A DNA stretch of 64,000 nt from Triticum aestivum. Its lineage: Eukaryota; Streptophyta; Magnoliopsida; Poales; Poaceae. This document shows positions 23,106-34,929 of this stretch, piece by piece (positions within the stretch are counted from its first letter, which is position 1; each line of letters begins with the position of its first letter). The DNA is taken from contig NC_057809.1 in NCBI RefSeq assembly GCF_018294505.1, positions 512,851,693-512,915,692 on the forward strand, in the 5' to 3' direction. A model generated the notes under the pieces. That model was not told the origin of the DNA, did not search any database, and was given only the letters and a program-made list of their open reading frames with translations. A program made the translations under genes and the position numbers.

Positions 23106-24068
23106 TCATGAGAGAGCCTTAGTCAACGGGTCTGCAACATTCAAATCCGTATGTATCTTGCAAATCTCTATGTCTCCCTCCTTGACTTGATCGCAGATGG
23201 AATTGAAGCGTCTCTTGATGTGTTTGGTTCTCTTGTGAAATCTGGATTCCTTCGCCAAGGCAACTGCTCCAGTATTGTCACAAAAGATTTTCATTGGACC
23301 CGATGCACTAGGTAATACACCTAGATTGGATATGAAATCCTTCATCCAGACTCCTTCATTTGCTGCTTCCGAAGCAGCTATGTACTCCGCGTCACACGTA
23401 GATCCCACCACGATGCTCTAGTTGGAACTGCACCAACTAACAGCTCCACCATTTAATATAAATACGTATCCGGTTTGTGACTTAGAGTCATCCGGATCAG
23501 TGTCAAAGCTTGCATCGAAGTAACCATTTACGACGAGCTCTTTGTCACCTCCATAAACGAGAAACATATCCTTAGTCCTTTTCAGGTATTTCAGGATGTT
23601 CTTGACTGCTGTCCAGTGATCCACTCCTGGATTACTTTGGTACCTCCCTGCTAAACTTATAGCAAGGCACACATTAGGTCTGGTACACAGCATTGCATAC
23701 ATGATAGAACCTATGGCTGAGGCATAGGGAATGCCTTTCATTTTCTCTCTATCTTCTATAGTGGTCGGACATTGAGTCTGACTCAACTTCACACCTTGTA
23801 ACATAGGCAACAACCCTTTCTTTGACTGATCCATTTTGAACTTCTTCAAAACTTTATCAAGGTATGTGATTTGTGAAAGTCCAATTAAGCGTCTTGATCT
23901 ATCTCTATAGATATTGATTCCCAATATATAAGAAGCTTCACTGAGGTCTTTCATTGAAAAATTCTTATTCAAGTATCCTTTTATGCTATCTTGAAATTTT
24001 GTATTATTTCCAATCAACAATATGGCATCCACATATAATATTAGAAATGCTACAGAGCTCCCATGCAC
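23106..24068 (-). pseudogene. pol: Angela reverse transcriptase C-terminal part and RNase H
   Basis: Two frames (24068-23418 and 23411-23106) in the same order as Copia pol. The RT catalytic box reads YVDA (24024-24035) instead of YVDD, so polymerase activity is lost. Downstream are LGINIYRDR, a thumb region, a connection to RNase H with DASFDTDPDD and SKSQTGYVF, and a C-terminal HIKRRFN...VADPLTKALS end typical of Copia. A stop separates the two frames near 23415. Confidence 0.85.
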
Positions 24069-25178
24069 TTTCTTGTAAATACAGGCTTCTCCAAAAGTCT
24101 ATCTAAAACCATATGCTTTGATTACACTATCAAAGCATATATTCCAACTCCGAGTGGCTTGCACCAGTCCATAAATGGATCGCTGGAGCTTGCACACTTT
24201 GTTAGCACCTCTTGGATCGACAAAACCTTCTGGTTGCATCATATACAACTCTTCTTTAAGATATCAATTAAGGAATGAAATTTTGACATCCATTTGCCAA
24301 ATTTCATAATCATAAAATGCGGCAATTGCTAACATGATTCAGACAGACTTAAGCATCACTATGGGTGAGAAGGTCTCATCGTAGTCAACTCCTTGAACTT
24401 GTCAAAAACCTTTCACAACAAGTCGAGCTTTGTAGACAGTAACATTACCGTCAGTGCTAGTCTTCTTCTTGAAGATCCATTTATTCTCTATTTCTTGCCG
24501 ATCATCGGGCAAGTCAACCAAAGTCCACACTTTGTTCTCATACATGGATCCCATCTCAGATTTCATGGCCTCAAGCCATTTCGCGGAATCTGGGCTCATC
24601 ATCGCTTCCTCATAGTTCATAGGTTCGTCATGGTCAAGTAACATGACCTCCAGAACAGGATTCCCGTACCACCATGGTGCGGATCATACTCTGGTTAACC
24701 TACGGGGTTCACTAGTAACTTGATCTGAAGTTTCATGATCATCATCATTAACTTCGTCACTGATTGGTGTAGGAATCACTGGAACTGATTTCTGTGATGA
24801 ACTACTTCCCAATTCGGGAGCAGGTACAATTACCTCATCAAGTTCTACTTTCCTCCCACTCACTTCTTTCGAGAGAAACTCCTTCTCTAGAAAGGATCCA
24901 TTCTTAGCAACGAATATCTCGCCTTCGGATCTGTGATAGAAGGTGTACCCAACAATCTCCTTTGGGTATCCTATGAAGACACAGTTCTCCAATTTGGGTT
25001 CGAGCTTATCAGGTTGAAGCTTTTTCACATAAGGATCGAAGGCCCAAACTTTAAGAACCGACAGCTTATGTTTCTTGCCAAACCACAGTTCATATGGTGT
25101 CGTCTCAACAGATTTAGATGGTGCCCTATTTAACGTGAATGCAGCCGTCTCTAAATCATAACACCAAGACGATAGTGG
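24069..25178 (-). pseudogene. pol: Angela integrase C-terminal region and RT N-terminal part
   Basis: Frames 25028-24684 (ENCVFIGYPKEIVGYTFY, the Copia integrase C-terminal/linker region, ending RRLTRV) and 24644-24402 (NYEEAMMSPDSAKWLEAMKSE, NKWIFKKK, the RT start) are separated by stops. 24068-24400 carries further RT sequence with several stops (about 24280 to 24100). All breaks look like ordinary decay. Confidence 0.8.
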
Positions 25179-26160
25179 TCAATCAGTAAGAGACATCATA
25201 GATCGCACCATATCTAATAAAGTGTGATTACGACGTCCGAACACACCATTACGCTGTGGTGTTCTAGGTGGTGTGAGTTGCGAAACTATTCCACATTGTT
25301 TCAAATGAAGACCAAACTCATAACTCAAATATTCACCTCCATGATCAGATCGTAGAAACTTTATTTTCTTGTTGCGATGATTTTCCACTTCACTCTGAAA
25401 TCCTTTGAACTTTTCAAATGTTTTAGACTTATGTTTTATTAAGTAGATATACCCATATCTGCTCAAATCATTTGTGAAGGTCGGAAAATAACGATACCCG
25501 CCGCGAGCCTCAACACTCATCGGACCGCATACATCAGTATGTATTATTTCCAATAAGTCAGTTGCTCGCTCCATTGTTCCGGAGAACGGAGTCTTAGTCA
25601 TCTTGCCCATGAGGCATGGTTCGCAAGCATCAAGTGATTTATAATCAAGTGATTCCAAAAGCCCATCAGCATGAAGTTTCTTCATGCGCTTTACACCAAT
25701 ATGACCTAAACGGCAGTGCCACAAATAAGTTGCACTATCATTATTAACCTTGCATCTTTTGGCTTCAATATTATGAATATGTGTATCACTACAATCGAGA
25801 TTCAATAAAAATAGACCACTCATCAAAGATGCATGACCATAAAAGATATTACTCATATAAATAGAACAACCATTATTCTCTGTTTTAAATGAATAACTGT
25901 CACGCATCAAACAAGATCCAGATATAATGTTGATGCTCAACGCTGGCACCAAATAACAATTATTTAGGTCTAAAACTAATCCCGACGGTAGATGTAGAGG
26001 TAGCGTGCCGACGGTGATCACATCGACTTTGGAACCATTTCCCACGCGCATCGTGACCTCATCCTTAGCCAATCTTCGTTTAATCCGTAGCCCCTGTTTC
26101 GAGTTGCAAATATGAGCAACAGAACCAGTATCAAATACCCAGGCGCTACTACGAGCATTA
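25179..26160 (-). pseudogene. pol: Angela protease and integrase core
   Basis: Protease motif WVFDTGS lies near 26130, then the frame 26072-25179. Integrase zinc-binding region YLWHCRLGHIG...CEPCLMGK and core residues IHTDVCGPM and RSDHGGEY are present. The third acidic residue is missing: the expected NGV-x-ERRN box reads NGVFGRRN (Gly codon 25236-25238). With the YVDA change in RT this shows long inactivity. Confidence 0.85.
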
Positions 26161-26776
26161 GTAAGTTACACGTCAATGACATGTATATCAAATATACCTT
26201 TCACTTTGCCATCCTTCTTATTCACCAAATACTTTGGGCAGTTCCGCTTCCAGTGACCAGTCCTTTTGCAGTAGAAGCACTCAGTCTCGGGCTTACGTCC
26301 AGACTTGGGCTTTTTCACTTGAGCAACAACTTGCTTGCCGTTCTTCTTGAAGTTCCCTTTCATCCCTTTCCCCTTTTTCTTGAAACTAGTGGTCTTGTTA
26401 ACCATCAACACTTGATGCTCCTTCTTGATTTCTACCTCCGCAACCTTTAGCATCACGAAGAGCTCGGGAATTGTCTTATCCATCCCTTGCATATTATAGT
26501 TCATCACGAAGCTTTTTTAGCTTGGTGGCAGTGATTGAAGAATTCTGTCAATGACACTATAATCAGGAAGATTAACTCCCAGTTGTGTCAAGTGCTTGTG
26601 GTACCCAGACATTCTGAGTATATTTTCACTGACATAACTATTATCCTCCATCTTGCAGCTATAGAACTTATTGGAGACTTCATATCTCTCAATTTAGGCA
26701 TTTGCTTGAAATATTAACTTCAACTCCTTGAACATCTCATATGCTCCATGACGTTCAAAACGTCTTTGAAGTCCCG
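26161..26776 (-). pseudogene. gag: Angela gag C-terminal part
   Basis: The frame 26507-26166 has a Lys-rich segment (KKKGKGMKGNFKK) and one CCHC knuckle (CFYCKRTGHWKRNC). Further upstream sequence to 26776 continues gag with stops. The chimeric insertion at 26777 splits it from the N-terminal part. Confidence 0.8.
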
Positions 26777-27040
26777 TGTAACGCCCCGGACACACCCGCC
26801 GGTGGTCGTAACTCCTGGCGGGATCTAGACTGGCCCCACAGATCAATACTAGTCTTTTCTGCGCACTTTGTCCTCACTCGTGCGCACCCGGGAGAAACTT
26901 CCCGGTCGGTCACCCATCCTGACACTACTCCAAGCTAAGCACGCTTAACTTTGGAGTTCTGTCTGAATGGGCTCCCGGAAAAGAAGGAATTCCTTATTTA
27001 TATGAGTAGTCTATCATCCCTAATAATCCAGGCCATCACA
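26777..27040 (-). repeat. Cassandra-type 3' LTR with 5S-derived sequence
   Basis: 264 bp, TG...CA, same orientation as the 5S-like segment. Cassandra TRIMs are known for a 5S rRNA-derived region in a short LTR. Confidence 0.8.
26885..26975 (-). promoter_or_regulatory. 5S rRNA-derived internal Pol III promoter in the Cassandra LTR
   Basis: On the minus strand AAGTTAAGCGTGC (26951-26939, box A) and AGGATGGGTGACC (26920-26908, box C) match the plant 5S internal control region at the right spacing, followed by a diverged GGGAAGT. It is not a 5S gene: the 5' and 3' parts of the rRNA are not conserved. Confidence 0.75.
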
Positions 27041-27220
27041 TACACCCCCACTCAGAGGAACCGACGTCCTCGTCGGGCCACAGGAACGTTCCCTCTTGGC
27101 ACAAACGTTTGTGCTTCCAGTCTGGTACATGTGCCATGTCGGGTGCCACAATGGGTCACAAACGTCATGAACAACATGACCACGCACCTGTCCGCAACCA
27201 TCTGTGTAACCGCGAGGGTC

Positions 27221-27233
27221 GGCTCTGATACCA
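27221..27233 (-). other. Primer binding site (tRNA-iMet)
   Basis: TGGTATCAGAGCC on the minus strand, three bases after the 3' end of the large LTR. This is the junction between the two element families. Confidence 0.85.
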
Positions 27234-27236
27234 ACT

Positions 27237-30200
27237 TGTAACACCCTCGATGCGACTATAGCTCCCACGTGTCGAGGCACGACTTAGAGACATAATCGCA
27301 TTGAAGGCATATGTCGCAAGTAAGGTAATCTTTACACATCCCATGTAATATAATAATAAAGGGGAGATAACATAGTTGGCTTACACTCGCCACGTCAATC
27401 AAGGTACATAAATAACATTACATCAACCAAACACTCATGGCCCGACTACGGCGCCAAAATAAAAGATAACCCAACATGCGACACGGTCCCGATCACCCCC
27501 AACTGGGCACCACTACTGATCATCAGGAAAGGAAACATAGTAACGCCGAGAGTCCTTGTCGAACTCCCACTTGAGCTCGAGCGCGTCACCTGGAGCAGAA
27601 TCGTCAGGCCCTGCATCTGGTGTAATAGTAATCTGTGAGCCACAGGGACTCAGCAATCTCGCACCCTCGCGATCAAGACTATTTAATCTTAAAGGTAAGG
27701 CAAGGTAAAAATATATGTGGAGCTGCAGCAAGCGACTAGCATAATATGGTGGCTATCCTATTCGCAAAAGATAGCGAGAAGAGGAGGCAAAGCGCGAGCG
27801 AGAAACTAGAGAGCAACCTGCGCAAGCATTACTCCAACACCGTGTCCACTTCCCGGACTCCGCCGAGAAGAGGCCATCACGGTAACACACTCAGTTGATT
27901 CATTTTAGTTAAATTAAGGTTCAAGTTATCTACAAGCGGACATTAACAAATTCCCATCTGCCCATAACCGCGGGCACGGCTTTCGAAAGTTCAAATCCCT
28001 GCAGGGGAGTCCCAACTTAGCCCATGACAAGCTCTCACGGTCAACGAAGGAATAGACCTCCTCCCAAGACGTTTCGATCAGACTCGGTATCTCGGTTCTT
28101 CAAGACAACTCCGACAATGGTAAAACAAGTCCAGCAACACCACCTGCTGTGCCGACAAATCCCGATAGGAGCTGCACATATCTCGTTCTCAGGGCACACC
28201 GGATAAGCTAAGCGTACGAGAGCCAACGTAACCCAAGTTTCCAAGGGACGGCCCCGCACGGTGCTCTAGGTTGGACCAACACTCAGAGGAGCACTGGCCC
28301 GGGGGGGGGGGGGTTTAAATAAGATGACCCTTGAGTCCGCGAAACCCAAGGGAAAAGGCTAGGTGGCAAATGGTAAAACCAAGGTTGGGCACTGCTGGAG
28401 GAGTTTTATTCAAGGCGGACTGTCAAGGGGTTCCCATTATAACCCAACCGCGTAAGGAACGCAAAATCCGGGAACATAACACCGATATGACGGAAGCTAG
28501 GGCGGCAAGAGTGGAACAAAACACTAGGCAAGAGGCCGAGCCTTCCACCCTTTACCAAGTATATAGATGCATTAAGATAATAAGATAATATAATGATATC
28601 CCAACAAGTAAATAAATGTTCCAACAAGGAACGGCCTCCAATCTTCACCTGCAACTAGCAACGCTATAAGAGGGGCTGAGCAAAGCGGTAACATAGCCAA
28701 TCAACATTTTGCTAGGACATGGTGGGTTAGAGGTTTGACATGGCAATTTGGGAGGCTTGAAAGCAAGTGGTAGGCATCATAGCATTGGCATAGCAAAAGA
28801 GCGAGCAATCTAGCATAGCAAAGATAGTAGTGATTTCGAGGGTATGATCATCTTGCCTGCACAGTTGTCAGAGTTGACTGGATCCTCGAAAGCAAACTCA
28901 ACGGGCTCTTCGTTAGCGAACTCGTCTCCCGGCTCTACCCAAACAAGACAAACAAGCAACAAGGACACAATCAACCACGTGCAAGGATCAAACAATATGA
29001 TGCAAGGGTGGTATGCTATGCGGGATGCGATGCGGGATGCATATGCAAGAATTGACAAGGGATGCAAGATCCTGGCCTCAACTTGGAAATCCAAGTGTGC
29101 CACTGGAAAGATGAGATGAAATCTCTTGCAAACGATATAAAGATCACCGGAATCGGAGTTACGGTTTGGAAATGGCAAGCAAAACAAATATGACACCGGT
29201 CTGCGATTTACAGCAAGTAGTCATCTAAATGCAATGAGATGAACATGCTACAACACCCAAACATGACAAAAAAATACATGGCAGGGATGCATTCAAGATG
29301 CTTAACAAAAGTCTAGCACTGAGCTACGGCCAATTCATCCATTAACAGGTTCAAACAAGCATGGCAAAAATGCATATGGTAAACAGATCGCAGACTTGGT
29401 GAAATTAACACTTGTCTGGAATTTCAGATCAGGTAGCCCTCTTCGGAGCAATAAAACTACATGCTACAGGACCTGGACATGGCAAAGTAAAGCATGGCAT
29501 GGAGCTACTCAAAGAGCTTAACAAAAGTCTCTTAGTGACCTTGAGCCAAAATGGATCAGAAAATACAATTGCAAGCATGTGAACATGGCAAAAACATAAT
29601 CAGATCACAGACTTAGTGAAAACTGGAGCGTGCTGAAAACAGATATCAAGTAGGCATGTTTACGAGCTCGATGCACTCACTACGGAGCAAGACAGGAAAA
29701 GCTAAGCATACATCTATCAAGAACACACAAAATTCAAGCTAGACATGGCAAGAACAGTAGCATAGCATGCACGGGTCAACTACAACATCATCGGCAAAAT
29801 TGCAAACAAGTTGACAATCTGCCCAGATTCACAAAGTAGCAAAAGTAGAGCTCGATTGACTCAAGCTAGGGTGCTCCATAATTTCAAACAAAGACATGGA
29901 TGGATAGAGCACTACAAGATTAACAAAACATCCTTACTGATCATCCTCAAAAGAGGCACGGATCACCCGGAAACAACATGAACATATGGCCATATGAAAT
30001 AAACAGCCCAAGGACTTGGTGGAATTGCTAAGTCCCTGAAATCAGCACTACCAAGTGCCTCACTTTGCAAGCTTGTGTTAGTCACCACACACATCACAAA
30101 AATACATGGGTTGCACCTCTGGAAAGATGGAAAAACCCTTAACAAAACATATGTAGAGCTCATGGGCATAACATGCACACAATAATCATGGCAAAAATGA

Positions 30201-31518
30201 CAAATATGCAAATGGAGTAGCAGATCTGACAATTATCTCAAGTAGCCCTCTTCTAATAGCATTTCTGACATCAAGATGAACTCAAATAAAAATGATTCAA
30301 TGGAATGAAATGATGTACTCTCTGAGACGAACAATTTGATATGCTATATGTCAAAAACGGAGCTACGGATGCGGAGATATAGCCTGATGAACAGGACCAC
30401 ATGGATCTGAAAATTTAGGGACTTAGAAGAAAAAACGACTTACGGTTTACTGTTCACCGGATCTGGATCCAGATCGGTGCACGGGAACCGAGGTTGGCTG
30501 GGGCACTGTTCATCGGGGAGTCGCTGGAGTGAGCTCGAACTCGCCGGAGATGGGTGGTGGTGGTGGCCGGAGCTTGAGGAGAAGGACGGGGGCGACCGGA
30601 GCGCGGGGAGGCGACGACGGCGAGTGGTGAGGGCGGCGGCGAGGAGCTGCCGGAGCGGAGCAGCTCTGGTGCAGGGCGGCGGTGCGCCGGCGTCGAGGCG
30701 GCGGGGCAGAGCAGGCAGCGGCCGGGAGGAGGAGAGGCGGCGGCGCGGTGAAGGCGTGGGGCGGCGCGCCTCTATGGGCCACGGGGGCCTCGCCTGGGCC
30801 GGGCGGGCCGCGGTGGGAGTGGCGGCGGTGATGCCACGTGGCGGCGCGGGTGTGGTTGGCGGCGGCGTGTCCGGCGCCGGCGGACAATGTCCGGCGCCGG
30901 CGGACAATGTCCGGCGCGCGGAGAGGAGCGGGACTAGGGTTAGGGGTGGAATGGACCGCGAATTTCGGAGGGGTGATATTTATAGGCGTAGAGGGAGCTA
31001 GGAGAGTCCAAATGAGGTGCGGTTTTCGGCCACGCGATCGTGATCGAACGCTCTAGATGATGGAGCAGGTTTAGGTGGGTTTTGGGCCAAATTGGAGGGG
31101 GTGTTGGGCTGCAACACACACGAGGCCTTTTCGGTCCCTCGGTTAACCGTTGGAGTATCAAACGAAGTCCAAATGATACGAAACTTGACAGGCGGTCTAC
31201 GGGTAATAAACCAAGGCCGCTTGGCAAGTCTCGGTCCATTATAGAAATGTTTAATCCCCACACACGAAAGAAAGCTAGAAATGCCCTCCGGAGGAGAATG
31301 AAGCGCCGGAATGCAAAACGGATAACGGGGAAAATGCTCGAATGCATGAGATGAACACGTATGCAAATGCAATGCACATGATGACATGATATGAGATGCA
31401 TGACAACGACAACAACACACGGAGACAAAAACCCGAACCCGAGAAAATAAAATAAGTTAATGCCGGAAACGGCAAGAGTTGGAGTACAAATTGGGAAAGA
31501 TACATCCGGGGTGTTACA
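27237..31518 (-). repeat. 4282-bp Gypsy LTR in the 5' position of the chimeric element
   Basis: Recognised as a common Triticeae Gypsy LTR. It has a TATA box on the minus strand (TATAAATATC, 30984-30975) and downstream, on the minus strand, a GC-rich leader with a 20-bp repeat (tgtccggcgccggcggacaa, about 30867-30916, 2.3 copies). A G-run lies at about 28299-28313. Open frames at 30440-31001 are GC-rich LTR shadows. Confidence 0.8.
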
Positions 31519-31779
31519 TCCCGATTCTGAGCCGTAAAGCTTGGCACACTGAACTATCGAGTAGTCATCAGCTTTGCTCCGCCAGACGTTCACAATGTCC
31601 GGAGATGCTCCTGCAGTGGGTCTTGCACCAAGCGGTGCTTCCAGGACGTAATTCTTCTGTGCAGCAATGAGGATAATCCTCAAGTTACGGACCCAGTCCG
31701 TGTAGTTGCTACCATCATCCTTCAACTTAGCTTTCTCTAGGAACGCATTGAAATTCAAGGGAACGGTAGCACGGGCCAT
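31519..31779 (-). pseudogene. gag: Angela gag N-terminal fragment
   Basis: ATG at 31779 (MARATVPLNFNAFLEK), then DWVRNLRIILIAAQKNYVLE, the usual start of Triticeae Copia gag. It runs 87 codons to the chimeric insertion at 31518; after that the frame reads into LTR. Confidence 0.85.
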
Positions 31780-33013
31780 TGATCTACAACAACATAGACA
31801 TGCAAATACTATGGGGTATTAAGTTCGTGATAAATTAAAGTTTAATTAATCATATTACTTAAGAACTCCCACTTAGATAGACATCCCTCTAGTCATCTAA
31901 ATGATCACATGATCCATATCAACTAAACCATGTCTGATCATCACGTGAGATGGAGTAGTTTTCAATGGTGAACATCACTATGTTGATCATATCTACTATA
32001 TGATTCACATTCAACCTTTTGGTCTCAGTGTTCCAGGGCCATATCTGCATATGCTAGGCTCGTCAAGTTTAACCCGAGTATTCTGCACTTGCAAAACTGG
32101 CTTGCACCCGTTGTATGTGAACGTAGAGCTTATCACACCCGATCATCACGTGGTGTCTCGGCACGACAAACTGTAGCAACGGTGCATACTCAGGGAGAAC
32201 ACTTGTACCTTGAAATTTAGTGAGGGATCATCTTATAATGCCACCGCCGTACTAAGCAAAATAAGATGCATAAAGGATAAACATCACATGCAATCAAAAT
32301 ATGTGACATGATATGGCCATCGTCATCTTGTGCATTTGATCTCCACCTGCAAAGCACCGTCATGATCTCCATCATCACCGGCTTGACACCTTGATCTCCA
32401 TCATAGCATCGTTGTCGTCTCGCCAACTATTGCTTCTACAACTATCGCTACCACTTAGTGATAAAGTAAAGCAATTACATGGCGATTGCATTTCATACAA
32501 TAAAGCGACAACCATAAGGCTCCTGCCAGTTGCTGATAACTTTTACAAAACATGATCATCTCATACAAAAAATTATATCTCATCATTTCTTGACCATATC
32601 AAAGCACAACATGCCCTGCAAAAACAAGTTAGACGTCCTCTACTTTATTGTTGCAAGTTTTACGTGGCTGCTACAAGCTTCTAGCAAGAACCGTTCTTAC
32701 CTACGCATCAAAACCACAACGATTTTTCGTCAAGTGTGCTGTTTTAACCTTCAACAAGGACCGGCCGTAGTCAAACTCGATTCAACTAAAGTTGGGGAAA
32801 CAGACACCCGCCAGCCACCTGTGTGCGAAGCACGTCTGTAGAACTAGTCTCATGAACGCGGTCATGTAATGTCTGTCCAGTCCGCTTCATCCAACAGTAC
32901 TGCCGAATCAAAGTAAGGCGTTGGTGGTGAGCAGTATGACTATTATCGCCCACAACTCTTTGTGTTCTACTCGTGCATATAACATCTACGCATAGACCTA
33001 GCTCGGATGCCAC
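31780..33013 (-). other. Angela 5' leader and primer binding site
   Basis: Non-coding leader between LTR and gag. The degenerate tRNA-Met binding site TGGCATCCGAGC lies at 33012-33001 next to the LTR end. Nothing else seen. Confidence 0.7.
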
Positions 33014-34929
33014 TGTTGGGAACGCAGTATTTCAAAAAATCCAATGAACACGCAAGATCTATCTAGGAGATCCATAGCAACGAGACGGGGAGAGTGTGTC
33101 CACGTACCCTCGTAGACCGAAAGCGGAAGCATTTAGTAACGTGGTTGATGTAGTCGAACGTCTTCACGATCCAAGTACTGAACATACAGCACCTCTGTGT
33201 TCAGCACACGTTCAGCATGATGACATCCCTCGAGCTCTTGATCCAGTTGAGGACGAGGGAGAGTTCCATCAGCACGATGGCATGGAGACGGTGATGATGA
33301 AGTTACCGGCGCACGGCTTCGCCTAAGCACTACGACGATATGACTGAGGTGGTAAACTGTGGAGGGGGGCACCGCACACGGCTAAGAGATGTCTGTTGTG
33401 CCTTTGGGGTGCCCCCCCCCCCCGCCTCCGTATATAAAGGGAGGAGGAGGTGGCCGGCCTAGGGGGCGCGCCATAAGGGGGTCCTACTTGGACTCCTAGT
33501 CCAAGTAGTATTCGCCCCCTCCCCCTCCTTCCTTCCACCGAAGAGGGAAAAGGGAAAGGGAGAGAGAGGGAGAAAGAAAGAGGGGGGGACGGCCCCCTCC
33601 CCTAGTCCAATTCGGGTTGGGAAAGGGGGGGGCCTCTCATGTGGCCTTTCTCCTCTCCTCCAATAATGCCCAATATGGGGTCCTACTTGGACTCCTAGTC
33701 CAAGTAGGATTCGCCCCCCCCCTCATTCCTTCCACCGAAGAGGGAAAAGGAGAAGGGAGAGAGAGGGAGAAGGAAAGAGGGGGGCCGGCCCCCTCCCCTA
33801 GTCCAATTCGGTTTGGGCAAGGGGGGCTCCCCTCTCACGTGGCCTTTCTCCTATCCTCCAATAAGGCCCAATAGGCCCAATACTTCTCCCGGGGGGTTCC
33901 GATAACCTCCCGGTACTCCGGAAAAATGCCCGAACCATTCCGATGTCCGAATGCAACCTTCCAATATATTAATATTTACCTCTTGACCATTTCTAGACTC
34001 CTCGTCATGTCCATGATCTCATCCGGGACTCCGAACCAACTTCGGTCATCAAATCACATAACTAATAATACAAATCGCCATCGAACGTTAAGCGTGCGGA
34101 CCCTACGGGTTTGAGAACAATGTAGACATGACCGAGCCACATCTCTAGTCAATAACCAATAGCGAAACCTGGATGCTCATATTGGCTACTACATATTCTA
34201 TAAAGATCTTTATCGGTCAAACTGCATAACAACATACGTCATTCCCTTTGTCATCGGTATGTTACTTGCCCAAGATTCGATCGTCGGTATCATCATACCT
34301 AGTTCAATCTCGTTACCAACAAGTCTCTTTACTCGTTCTGTAATGCATTATCCCATAACTAACTCATTAGTCACATTGCTTGCAAGGCTCATAGTGATGT
34401 GCATTACCGAGAGGGCCCAGAGATACCTCTCCGATACACTAAGTGACAAATCCTAATCTTGATCTATGGAAACTCAACAAACACCATCAGAGACACCTAT
34501 AGAGCATCTTTATAATCACCCAATTACATTGTGACGTTTGATAGCATACAAGGTATTCCTCCGGTATTCGGGAGTTGCATAATCTCATAGTCAGAGGAAT
34601 ATGTATAAGTCATGATGAAAGCAATAGCAATAAAACTAAACGATCATTATGCTAAGCTAACGGATGGGTCTTGTCCATCACATCATTCTCTAATGATGTG
34701 ATCCCATTTATCAAATGACAACACATGTCTATGGTCAGGAAACTTAACCATCTTTGATTAATGAACTAGTCTAGAAGAGGCATACTAGGGATACTCTGTT
34801 TGTCTATGTATTCACACATGTACTAATTTTCCGGTTAATACAATTCTAGCATGAATAATAAACATTTATCATGATATAAGGAAATATAAATAACAACTTT
34901 ATTATTGCCTCTAGGGCATATTTCCTTCA
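33014..34929 (-). repeat. Angela 5' LTR (1916 bp)
   Basis: TGAAGGAAATATGCCC at 34929 to CCCAACA at 33014. Contains a 199-bp tandem duplication at 33482-33879 (tcctacttggactcctagtc at 33482 and 33681) and a C-run at 33411-33423. The first copy differs from the second at several sites, so the duplication is not recent. Confidence 0.9.

Larger units (their letters stand above)
26777..31518 (-). mobile_element. Chimeric LTR element: Gypsy 5' LTR + Cassandra-type internal region and 3' LTR
   Basis: Read on the minus strand: a 4282-bp LTR (31518-27237, TGTAACACCCCGG...GGTGTTACA), a 3-base gap, a perfect tRNA-iMet binding site TGGTATCAGAGCC (27233-27221), a 196-bp internal domain, a polypurine tract GAGTGGGGGTGTA (to 27041) and a 264-bp LTR (27040-26777, TGTGATGG...GCGTTACA) that contains a 5S-rRNA-like segment. 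The two LTRs are unrelated except for the last bases (GTTACA). The target duplication TCCCG is perfect outside both (26772-26776, 31519-31523), so the mixed unit integrated as one. No protein is encoded. Confidence 0.75.
11368..34929 (-). mobile_element. Copia retrotransposon, Angela type, dead and heavily interrupted
   Basis: Read on the minus strand: 5' LTR 34929-33014 (TGAAGGAAATATGCCC ... CCCAACA), a degenerate tRNA-Met binding site (33012-33001), gag, protease, integrase, RT and RNase H in Copia order, then a polypurine tract (caagtgggagact) and the 3' LTR from 23018. The 3' LTR is interrupted by a Fatima element and cut off by CACTA, and gag is split by the 26777-31518 insertion. Every coding section has stops or frameshifts and both RT and integrase have lost catalytic residues, so this is the oldest well-defined element here. 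The name Angela is from recalled LTR sequence. Confidence 0.85.

Noticed and set aside
26885..26975. 5S rRNA gene
   Set aside because: Only the internal promoter part is conserved and it lies inside a Cassandra LTR; flanks do not match 5S rRNA.
30440..31001. GC-rich ORFs on both strands (up to 174 codons)
   Set aside because: They lie in the leader part of a Gypsy LTR; Arg/Gly/Pro-rich on all frames, no domain.
26777..31518. A Cassandra copy that simply inserted beside a solo Gypsy LTR
   Set aside because: It would need insertion at the exact LTR edge, loss of the Cassandra 5' LTR, and a chance 5-bp match of the outer flanks; a single integration explains all three.
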